Shown piece by piece: positions 7,172 through 11,805 of a stretch of DNA of 11,805 nt (positions within the stretch are counted from its first letter, which is position 1; every line of letters starts with the position of its first letter). Below the pieces are notes generated by a model. That model did not search any database and was not told the origin of the DNA. It saw nothing but the letters and a program-made list of their open reading frames with translations. The stretch covers positions 1-11,805 of the forward strand of contig CAIKID010000078.1 of assembly GCA_903827345.1 (NCBI GenBank). The letters run 5' to 3'. This stretch comes from an uncultured Actinomycetes bacterium. GTDB taxonomy: Bacteria > Actinomycetota > Actinomycetes > Nanopelagicales > Nanopelagicaceae. Position numbers and translations under genes: made by a program.

Positions 7172-7921
7172 ATGATCACGAATATGTTTCTGCATGGTCT
7201 ATTTCTTCTCATTGCAGGCATCAGTGCTGGACTAGGCGGCTCAATAGCCGGCATTGGTTCTATTTATAGCTATCCAGCGCTCCTCATTATTGGGCTAAAT
7301 CCCTTGGATGCGAATGTAACAAATTCAGTAAGCCTGACATTCGTGAGTATCGGAGCTGTTATCGGCTCTAAGCCCGAATGGCTCCCTAAGAAGAAGCTTT
7401 TGATGAAGATGGCTCCCGCTACGTTTATAGGCGGAATATGCGGTGCGCTTCTCTTGCTCAACACTCCTGTCACGAGTCTAAGAATCATCATCCCTTATCT
7501 GCTTATCTTTTCTTCTCTTGCAGTTCTATATCCTCGCAAATCATCCTCAAGTGAAGTAACGAGAAGCAAGTTCGTCATTGTCACCATTATTGCCGGCGTG
7601 ATCGGAATTTATAGCGGATATTTCGGTGCTGGCTCTGGGAGCATGACAATCGTCATATTGATGCAGCTTTTAAGTCTTGAAATCAAAGTCGCCCAGGCGA
7701 TGAAAAATTTGCTCATCGGAGTAGCAAACGGAGTTGCGGCCTTCGCTTTCATTTTCTCAGGTCACGTGCATTGGCTCGTAGCGATACCCCTAGCCATTGG
7801 ATGCTACATAGGCGGAAGAACTGGACCTTTCATCGTACGGAGAATGAACCAGAAGCACCTGAAGATCATTACCTCTATTTCCGGGTTGGTGTTAGCTACC
7901 TGGCTTCTTATTCGTCAGTAG
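7172..7921 (+). CDS. TSUP family transporter (TauE/SafE-like), first copy
   Basis: A 249-residue polytopic membrane protein of the TSUP (TauE/SafE, formerly DUF81) family, whose members move sulfite, sulfonates, sulfoacetate or related organic anions. The internal repeat typical of the family is clear: the first half has AGLGGSIAGIGSIYSYPALLIIGLNP and the second half has a GIYSGYFGAGSGSM segment followed by LLSLEIKVAQAMKNLLIGVAN. About eight hydrophobic segments are present, and a charged loop (about residues 120-132) separates the halves. No strong ribosome site precedes the ATG; a second ATG four codons in (MFLHG) is an alternative. The gene stands alone: its promoter must lie in 7000-7171 and an intrinsic terminator follows the stop. 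Nothing nearby identifies the substrate. Confidence 0.87.
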   Translation: MITNMFLHGLFLLIAGISAGLGGSIAGIGSIYSYPALLIIGLNPLDANVTNSVSLTFVSIGAVIGSKPEWLPKKKLLMKMAPATFIGGICGALLLLNTPVTSLRIIIPYLLIFSSLAVLYPRKSSSSEVTRSKFVIVTIIAGVIGIYSGYFGAGSGSMTIVILMQLLSLEIKVAQAMKNLLIGVANGVAAFAFIFSGHVHWLVAIPLAIGCYIGGRTGPFIVRRMNQKHLKIITSISGLVLATWLLIRQ

Positions 7922-7954
7922 TAGAAAAACAGGGGCCAACTATTTCTAAGATAG

Positions 7955-7989
7955 AAAAAGGCTCCCAGTTGTTCACCGAGAGCCTTTTT
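7955..7989 (+). terminator. Intrinsic terminator of the first TSUP gene
   Basis: AAAAAGGCTC (7955-7964) pairs perfectly with GAGCCTTTTT (7980-7989) around a 15-nt loop, giving a GC-containing stem ending in a T run, 33 bp after the TSUP stop. The A run at the 5' side means it could also act for - strand transcription. Confidence 0.82.
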
Positions 7990-7990
7990 A

Positions 7991-8136
7991 CATCCGCCTG
8001 ACTGCAAGTAATCCTAATAGATTTCCACAGCTCGCGTCTATCAAGACTTGCTTGCATGCAGGGGATGAAATCATCCGAAAATTCTTACGCTTCTCGAATG
8101 CGGCTGTAGCTCAGTGGATAGAGCATCCGCCTGACT
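7991..8136 (+). repeat. 13-bp direct repeat shared with the tRNA anticodon arm (7991-8003 and 8124-8136)
   Basis: CATCCGCCTGACT begins two bases after the TSUP terminator and is found again, identical, in the tRNA gene, covering the 5' anticodon stem and the loop through the base after the anticodon. The copies are 133 bp apart. A third, inverted and diverged version lies in the terminator after the tRNA. Confidence 0.88.
8063..8076. repeat. Short inverted repeat upstream of the tRNA
   Basis: GGATGA and TCATCC flank AA, giving a 6-bp perfect inverted repeat 24 bp before the tRNA. Immediately upstream is the 8-bp palindrome TGCATGCA (8053-8060). These could be protein-binding sites in the tRNA promoter region, but no -35/-10 pair convinces me. 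Confidence 0.4.
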
Positions 8137-8173
8137 AACGGAAGGTCCGTGAGTTCGATTCTCACCAGTCGCA
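8100..8173 (+). tRNA. tRNA gene, nominally tRNA-Val(GAC), with an atypical anticodon arm
   Basis: A 74-nt cloverleaf. The acceptor stem GCGGCTG/CAGTCGC has one G-T wobble; discriminator A8173; no encoded CCA. The D arm is GCTC-AGTGGATA-GAGC and the T arm GTGAG-TTCGATT-CTCAC, both perfect. The anticodon stem TCCGC (8126-8130)/ACGGA (8138-8142) has a C-A mismatch next to the loop. The loop CTGACTA has the invariant T33 and reads GAC (8133-8135), which decodes valine GUC/GUU, but carries T at position 37, where a purine is usual. The variable region (AGGTCC) is one base longer than usual. The GGATAGAGCATCCGCCT...CGGAAGGTC context resembles tRNA-Arg(UCU), whose loop would be CTTCTAA. Identity is therefore uncertain; the gene may be a functional Val tRNA, a converted Arg tRNA or a degraded copy. 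Confidence 0.75.
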
Positions 8174-8183
8174 TATATACAGG

Positions 8184-8221
8184 GTGACCTCCGCCTAGTC
8201 AGCGGGGTCACTTCTCTTTTT
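8184..8221 (+). terminator. Intrinsic terminator of the tRNA gene
   Basis: GTGACC (8184-8189) pairs with GGTCAC (8206-8211), and CCGC (8191-8194) with GCGG (8202-8205), with one bulged T and the 7-nt loop CTAGTCA. TTCTCTTTTT follows. This is a strong rho-independent terminator 10 bp after the tRNA. Its complementary strand resembles the tRNA's own anticodon arm. Confidence 0.88.
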
Positions 8222-8307
8222 CCCAAACCACGAAATTCTGAAAGATCAAAAGATAGCTCCCAGTGCCCAGTTCCATCGCACAAGGCGCACTAAAGAAATT
8301 TGATTTA

Positions 8308-8640
8308 TTAGATTTGTGGACCAATACTCCCTGTTGGTTCTGAATCGTCCTTTAACTCTACAAAAATAACGTGGGTATCTGTTTGCCCGATGTTCTCACC
8401 TGCATGCATTTGAGCCGGAAGCCAACTGGTGGTTCCCGCGACAATTTCGACATCGCGGGTGGTTCCGTTTGCGTGCAGCCGCCTTGAAAAAGTGGTGAGG
8501 GTATACATAACGCTATTTGGATGCTCGTGTGGAGTGGTCAAATGTCCCGGTTTATCTTTGTATTCCAAAACGCGAACCCGATCATTTTCAAAGACCACTG
8601 TATAGCTCTCTGGGTTGGTAGTTACGGGATCCAATTTCAT
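8308..8640 (-). CDS. Small single-domain cupin protein
   Basis: A 110-residue protein consisting of one cupin beta-barrel. The central part reads EYKDKPGHLTTPHEHPNSVMY, where H38 and H40 form the HxH of cupin motif 1 after a conserved glycine. The second motif is AGTTSWLPAQMHAGEN with H79. The usual motif-1 glutamate is not evident, so metal binding would rely on three histidines. Small cupins like this can be enzymes, sugar or acid binders, or stress-related proteins, and the sequence does not decide. A GGAG ribosome site lies about 8 nt before the ATG, inside the stop region of the preceding 59-residue gene, only 5 bp away, so the two are co-transcribed. It ends a three-gene - strand group. 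No clear hairpin terminator follows. Confidence 0.8.
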   Translation of the reverse strand: MKLDPVTTNPESYTVVFENDRVRVLEYKDKPGHLTTPHEHPNSVMYTLTTFSRRLHANGTTRDVEIVAGTTSWLPAQMHAGENIGQTDTHVIFVELKDDSEPTGSIGPQI

Positions 8641-8645
8641 CGCAA

Positions 8646-8825
8646 CTACTCCGCTACTAACACAACTCTAGTCACATCAGTCGCACGAACGCGCAGAACC
8701 TGCTCCGCTTGTGATTTTGCACCATAGAAGACAAACCAACCATCTTTTAATTCGTATGCGACGGCCTTGACGGTCTCATTTGGCTTATCGATGTAGTACT
8801 CGATTTGATAGGTAACTACTTCCAT
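8646..8825 (-). CDS. Small 59-residue protein of unknown function
   Basis: An open frame of 59 codons starting at ATG 8825 and ending TAG 8646, filling the space between the DUF952 gene (16 bp upstream) and the cupin gene (5 bp downstream). The protein begins MEVVTYQIEYYID and continues with alternating strand-like stretches (KAVAYELKDGWFVFYG, then VLRVRATDVTRVVLVAE). It is charged, with no membrane segment, no signal peptide and no cysteine, and looks like a small compact beta-rich domain. A purine-rich AGAGAG lies about 12 nt before the ATG. The snug fit in the operon and the ribosome site of the next gene at its end support a real gene. I do not recognise the family. The short length means it is easily missed by automatic annotation. 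Confidence 0.68.
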   Translation of the reverse strand: MEVVTYQIEYYIDKPNETVKAVAYELKDGWFVFYGAKSQAEQVLRVRATDVTRVVLVAE

Positions 8826-8841
8826 GACAGCTCGATTCTCT

Positions 8842-9192
8842 CTAGAGGTTAATGGTATCTAGAATCAAATTAACGGGAATAGGTGCGAAAATGTGAGGAT
8901 AGAAATCTCCCTCTCCCCCATCTTCCAAACGGACTTCGATTCCGGCGTTTGTGAGTGTTTTTTGGCTCATGACCAGAACCACTAAGTCTTGGGCGGTTGC
9001 TCCATATACATAATCCTTGGTGCCCTCTAATTGAATAGCTGTTGAAGCATGAATGAATCCGACTTGTTCGAAGGATTTGCCTTTTGTGGATCGATCGTAG
9101 ATTCCAGTTCTTTGGGCTTGCTGCCATTCGGCGAGTGTGGTGACATGGTAGATCAGGTCGTCATGAGAATTTTCGGAGGCGGCCATGTCCAT
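8842..9192 (-). CDS. DUF952 family protein
   Basis: A 116-residue soluble protein of the DUF952 family, which has an ADP-ribosyltransferase-like fold but no established reaction. Conserved elements are visible in order: LIYHVTTLAEWQQA (H16), then GFIHAST (H48), a DLVVLVMS strand, and finally FYPHIFAPIP (H100). These are the family's IYH..., GFIH.S and PH.Y.P(L/I)P patterns. Two ATG codons two residues apart (9192 and 9186) could serve as the start. No Shine-Dalgarno sequence is seen, but TTAAAC ends 7 nt before ATG 9192, which would suit a leaderless transcript. It leads a - strand group with a 59-residue protein and a cupin, divergent from the second TSUP gene. The function of the group is unknown. 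Confidence 0.87.
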   Translation of the reverse strand: MDMAASENSHDDLIYHVTTLAEWQQAQRTGIYDRSTKGKSFEQVGFIHASTAIQLEGTKDYVYGATAQDLVVLVMSQKTLTNAGIEVRLEDGGEGDFYPHIFAPIPVNLILDTINL

Positions 9193-9272
9193 GCCCCAGT
9201 TTAACGAAGATGAATTTTGGCGAAAGGTACTTTTCTGGACTCTTTGTCGCCTTGATAGGGCAAGATGCAGCC

Positions 9273-10025
9273 ATGGACGCGGTGCTAGCGATATTTAGCG
9301 GAGCCTTTATCGGCTCAGTACTCGGGTTTGTCGGAGCTGGCGGGGCCATGACTTCAGTCCCGATCTTGCTTTACATATTCCATTTCACTCCGACACAGGC
9401 GACCACTGCGGCACTTGCAATAGTTTTGCTGGCGGCTCTCTCAGGAGCAATTCCAAAGATGCGTACGCACGAAGTTCTTTATCGCGAGGCCTTCTCCATC
9501 TGGGGCATTGGGCTAGTAACCAATATTGGCGGGGCCGCACTTTCAAAACACCTACCCAACTCGGCCATTACGACAGGCTTTGCCTGCATTCTCGTCTTTG
9601 CTGGATTCGCGACTGCTCGCGGCCCTGTCAAAGTTGATGCCGAAACCCGGATGACAGTTGGAGTTCTAATAATTACCGCGCTCGGAATCGGAGCCATGAC
9701 AGGCGTATTCGGCGTAGGCGGTGGCTTCCTCGCCATTCCTATCTTGGTTCTCTTTTATAACACCCCGCAGAACAAAGCGGCCGGTACATCACTATTAATT
9801 ATCTCGATCAACTCCGCGACCTCTTTCTTGGGCCATCACGCGGTCTGGCATGAGGTGAAATGGGGAATCCCGGTTGGCATAGGTGCGGTCGCGATTGTCG
9901 TATCAATGGTGGCATCTCACAACACCAAACGTGTACCTGTGGCCTTGCTCCGTCGCTCATTCACTTATCTGTTGTTCGCTCTCGCTATCTTCACTTTGGC
10001 GAAGACATGGGTCTTCCACTCATAG
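9273..10025 (+). CDS. TSUP family transporter (TauE/SafE-like), second copy
   Basis: A 250-residue polytopic membrane protein of the TSUP family. The duplicated family motif is clear: first half AFIGSVLGFVGAGGAMTSVP, then a HFTPTQATTAALAIV segment; second half GAMTGVFGVGGGFLAIPIL followed by NTPQNKAAGTSLLII. About eight hydrophobic segments are predicted. I chose the ATG at 9273 because it puts the protein start just before the first membrane segment and matches the length of the other TSUP protein in this window (249 aa). An upstream in-frame ATG at 9210 would add 21 residues and leave only 17 bp to the divergent DUF952 gene. The two TSUP proteins are clearly diverged, so they are not a recent duplication. 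The substrate is unknown; the hydrolase and carotenoid-type genes follow 35 bp downstream. Confidence 0.86.
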   Translation: MDAVLAIFSGAFIGSVLGFVGAGGAMTSVPILLYIFHFTPTQATTAALAIVLLAALSGAIPKMRTHEVLYREAFSIWGIGLVTNIGGAALSKHLPNSAITTGFACILVFAGFATARGPVKVDAETRMTVGVLIITALGIGAMTGVFGVGGGFLAIPILVLFYNTPQNKAAGTSLLIISINSATSFLGHHAVWHEVKWGIPVGIGAVAIVVSMVASHNTKRVPVALLRRSFTYLLFALAIFTLAKTWVFHS

Positions 10026-10060
10026 GGTGACCTTGGAAGTTTTTGGGTAAAGTTCGGCGC

Positions 10061-10849
10061 GTGAAACTCTCCTACGAAAGATCAGGCAGCGGGGCACCGC
10101 TCATCCTGGTGCATGGAATGGGTTCTGCTTCAACCGCATGGAAAGTCATTAGACCCGCGTTGGAAGAGAAGTTTCAGGTCACGGCGATCGATCTTCCGGG
10201 GCATGGCAAATCAGATTTTGATCCAAATCAAGCGATGGATCCCTATTCGCTCGCCTTGCTTATAACGAAGCAGATGGATGAATTGGGAATTGAGAAAGCT
10301 CACATTGCGGGGAACTCGCTGGGCGGATGGATTGCATTGGAACTCGGAGCTGCATTTCCAGATCGCGTTTTAAGTATTACTGGTTTGGCACCTGCTGGTT
10401 TGTGGTTGGTGCCAACAACTCATCGCACGCTGCTCGGCGCAACTTCGAGAATTATGGCGCAATACACCTATCAATTTGCAGATCAAATAGTGAAGCAAGA
10501 ATGGGCGCGTAAATTCGGATTTGCCGAGGTCAGCCCAAAATGGCGCGAACTTCCACGCGATGTCATGGTCGACGCGGTTGTTGCCTATGGTGGTTCGGAA
10601 GGTTATTTTCCAGCTTGGGATGGCATGCTCACACGTCGCTTCGATAAAACAATAAGCGATTCGATTCCGGTGACAATTCTCTTTGGCGATAGCGATAACA
10701 CCTTGCCAGCTCAAACTTCGCAAGAGCGAACACTGGCGCCGGCACATGCCCGTTGGATCACCTTGTCACAATCGGGCCATGCCCCAATGTGGGATAGCCC
10801 CCAAGATTGTGTCGCAGAGATAATCCGTACCGCCTCGCTCGTCCAATGA
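10061..10849 (+). CDS. Alpha/beta hydrolase fold protein
   Basis: A 262-residue cytoplasmic alpha/beta hydrolase. From the GTG at 10061 the protein begins MKLSYERSGSG and continues APLILVHGMGS, a standard opening with the oxyanion-hole HGMG at about 18-21. DLPGHGKSD follows. The nucleophile elbow is GNSLGG with Ser86, the acid is in LFGDSDNTLP (Asp210 or 212) and the catalytic histidine is in GHAPMWDSP (His240). The triad is complete, so it should be active; the substrate is unknown. An upstream in-frame TTG at 10043 is less likely as start. TAAAGT ends 7 nt before the GTG, which could be a -10 for leaderless transcription. The stop overlaps the CrtA-like start as ATGA, tying it to the following pigment-type genes. 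Lactonase, esterase or C-C hydrolase activity is equally possible. Confidence 0.85.
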   Translation: MKLSYERSGSGAPLILVHGMGSASTAWKVIRPALEEKFQVTAIDLPGHGKSDFDPNQAMDPYSLALLITKQMDELGIEKAHIAGNSLGGWIALELGAAFPDRVLSITGLAPAGLWLVPTTHRTLLGATSRIMAQYTYQFADQIVKQEWARKFGFAEVSPKWRELPRDVMVDAVVAYGGSEGYFPAWDGMLTRRFDKTISDSIPVTILFGDSDNTLPAQTSQERTLAPAHARWITLSQSGHAPMWDSPQDCVAEIIRTASLVQ

Positions 10850-11526
10850 TTACCGTTGTTTATTTGTGGCGTATTCCCCGCACGCGCGCTCCGCAGGCTA
10901 TTTGGCATATGGCGGTAGATCGATTTTCACTCAAGAGGGATAAATCGGTTGGATTTTTCAAATTAATCGGGACTGGAACCGGTGAAACTTTTACACCTCG
11001 CGATGCCGATCCAACCCTCTGGGGATTGATCGCCACAATGGGTGAAGAGAACGTCGCTGCCTTTGATGCCGGAACTGTCGTAACTGCTTGGAGAAAGTTC
11101 GCGCTTTCAGAGAGCCGGTATCTCGCCTCCCCCATCTCCTCCCACGGTAAGTGGTCTGGCGCGGAACCTTTCGCAGCAGATTTAGATTTAGCGAAGTCAT
11201 GGAGCGGTCAGGTCTTGGCGATCACGCGGGCAAAAATCCGCTGGAGTAAGAATCTGCGTTTTTGGCGCGCGGTGCCTCCGGTGATTGTAAGTTTGCGTGG
11301 TGGTGTTGGGGTTCAAGTTGCAATCGGTATTGGCGAAGCCCCGCTTGGACTACAGGGGACTCTCTCAATCTGGAGTGATTCCGCGGCCCTCAAAGCCTTT
11401 GCTTACAAGGGGGCAGCACACTCTGCAGTGATCCGCGAGACCCTCTCGCAGGGTTGGTACTCAGAAGAGCTCTTCGCTCGCCTTGCGCTTCTAGAGGTTC
11501 GTGGCTCTGTTACTAGCAACAAGTAG
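10846..11526 (+). CDS. CrtA-like carotenoid monooxygenase (spheroidene monooxygenase family)
   Basis: A 226-residue protein resembling the CrtA (spheroidene monooxygenase) family, which puts a keto group on C-2 of acyclic carotenoids in purple bacteria. Shared landmarks in order: a MAVDRFSL..DKSVGFFKL stretch leading to IGTGTGETFTPR (41-52), SPISSHGKWSGAEPF (95-109), LAITRAKIR...FWRAVPPV (124-146), IGIGEAPLGLQGTLSIW (160-176), and QGWYSEELFARLALLE (202-217) near the end. These match CrtA as I remember it almost throughout. No membrane segment or signal peptide is seen. The start ATG at 10846 overlaps the hydrolase stop (ATGA) and is where homology begins. A likely carotenoid-related membrane protein follows 14 bp later. 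The exact substrate in this organism is not given by sequence; a general heme-type monooxygenase role remains possible. Confidence 0.75.
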   Translation: MITVVYLWRIPRTRAPQAIWHMAVDRFSLKRDKSVGFFKLIGTGTGETFTPRDADPTLWGLIATMGEENVAAFDAGTVVTAWRKFALSESRYLASPISSHGKWSGAEPFAADLDLAKSWSGQVLAITRAKIRWSKNLRFWRAVPPVIVSLRGGVGVQVAIGIGEAPLGLQGTLSIWSDSAALKAFAYKGAAHSAVIRETLSQGWYSEELFARLALLEVRGSVTSNK

Positions 11527-11540
11527 GGCAGAATAAAGGC

Positions 11541-11805
11541 GTGACCATCCGCAATTACCGCCCACGCCAACAAGCGCGTAGAGCGACGTCGCGGACACAG
11601 CTCGTGGGACTTTATATGGGAGTTCTAGCGGTTATTGGATTGCAAATTGCTTATCCGCTGGTCCACGGCAATGCCTTGCGCGATATCACCTTGGCGACAG
11701 TATTCGTAGGCGCTGCAACGATGGTCTTTCACTCATATCTTGCCTATGGTCCGCTCTTCGCTACGACATTTACCGTCGTTACCTTTGCTTACTCTTTGGG
11801 CATCG
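11541..11805 (+). CDS. Membrane protein start, possibly carotenoid biosynthesis (CruF-like), cut by window end
   Basis: An open frame from GTG 11541 runs to the window edge (88 codons). The N-terminus is strongly basic (VTIRNYRPRQQARRATSRT), then come three hydrophobic segments: LVGLYMGVLAVIGLQIAYPL, LATVFVGAATMVF and LFATTFTVVTFAYSLGI. The pattern 'LQIAYPLV.G..L...T...V...A...H' followed by another helix recalls actinobacterial members of the carotenoid biosynthesis family Caroten_synth (CruF, C50 carotenoid hydratase). I cannot see the diagnostic part, which would lie beyond the window. The gene follows the CrtA-like gene by 14 bp on the same strand, which supports a pigment role. No good ribosome site precedes the GTG; another start further in (ATG 11617) would remove the basic tail. 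Confidence 0.55.
   Translation, partial: MTIRNYRPRQQARRATSRTQLVGLYMGVLAVIGLQIAYPLVHGNALRDITLATVFVGAATMVFHSYLAYGPLFATTFTVVTFAYSLGI

Noticed and set aside
8133..8137. Reading the anticodon as CTA (amber suppressor) or ACT
   Set aside because: Only the GAC reading puts the invariant T at position 33 with a 5+7+5 arm; CTA would need A at position 33.
8071..8283. 70-residue open frame on the - strand across the tRNA
   Set aside because: It is the antisense of the tRNA gene and its terminator; the predicted peptide (GENRTHGPSVSQ...) is of the kind often wrongly annotated opposite tRNA genes.
8212..8307. Terminator for the - strand cupin operon
   Set aside because: Only weak AT-rich pairing (AAATCT...AAATTT) is present, and the - strand version of the tRNA terminator lacks a T run after the stem.
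10043..10060. TTG start for the alpha/beta hydrolase
   Set aside because: The GTG at 10061 gives the usual family N-terminus (MKLSYERSGSG) and lies at a leaderless-type distance from TAAAGT.
10807..10845. Longer CrtA-like protein starting inside the hydrolase gene
   Set aside because: The added 13 residues lie wholly within the hydrolase coding region and match nothing in the family; the ATG at 10846 with its ATGA overlap is better.
1..11805. CRISPR array, insertion sequence, integrase or phage genes
   Set aside because: No regularly spaced repeats, terminal inverted repeats with a transposase, or integrase-like protein were found on either strand.

Overview
The window looks like a compact chromosome segment from an actinobacterium (Actinomycetota) of moderate GC. 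Evidence: a DUF3040 small membrane protein, a DUF6504-like protein next to a DnaE2-type polymerase, a CGAAC-N4-GTTCG (Cheo-box) LexA operator, several GTG or probably leaderless starts, and many 4-bp ATGA gene overlaps. The tight packing and mid-range base composition suggest a streamlined freshwater lineage of the acI/Nanopelagicales kind. That last step is inference, because no 16S or other marker gene is present.

Layout. (1) 1-1738, + strand: the last 22 codons of an ABC-2 ATPase (DrrA type) followed by two coupled ABC-2 permeases, forming one exporter operon. (2) 1739-6990, - strand: a DNA-damage cassette read right to left as DUF6504-like gene, dnaE2-like error-prone polymerase, dinB (Pol IV) and a DUF3040 gene. 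A perfect 18-bp LexA palindrome sits on the first start codon. The DUF3040 stop codon abuts the permease stop codon. (3) 7172-7990, + strand: a TSUP (TauE/SafE) transporter with its own intrinsic terminator. (4) 8100-8221, + strand: an unusual tRNA gene, nominally Val-GAC, followed by a strong terminator. A 13-bp piece of its anticodon arm is repeated upstream, and a diverged inverted copy lies inside the terminator hairpin. (5) 8308-9192, - strand: a three-gene group encoding a DUF952 protein, a 59-residue unknown protein and a small cupin. (6) 9273-11805, + strand: a second TSUP transporter, an alpha/beta hydrolase, a CrtA-type (spheroidene monooxygenase family) protein overlapping the hydrolase by 4 bp, and the start of a membrane protein resembling the carotenoid hydratase/CruF family, cut by the window edge.

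How the genes work together. The damage cassette should be silent under LexA and, when induced, give a mutagenic polymerase pair in which DinB may occupy the place ImuB has in classical mutasomes. The right end looks like the start of a carotenoid-tailoring cluster. The ABC genes form an export system of unknown substrate. The most curious region is the tRNA and its surroundings: the body resembles an Arg-UCU tRNA but the anticodon loop reads GAC, and partial copies of the arm lie on both sides. No mobile element, integrase or CRISPR array is visible, and no gene-free stretch exceeds 300 bases.
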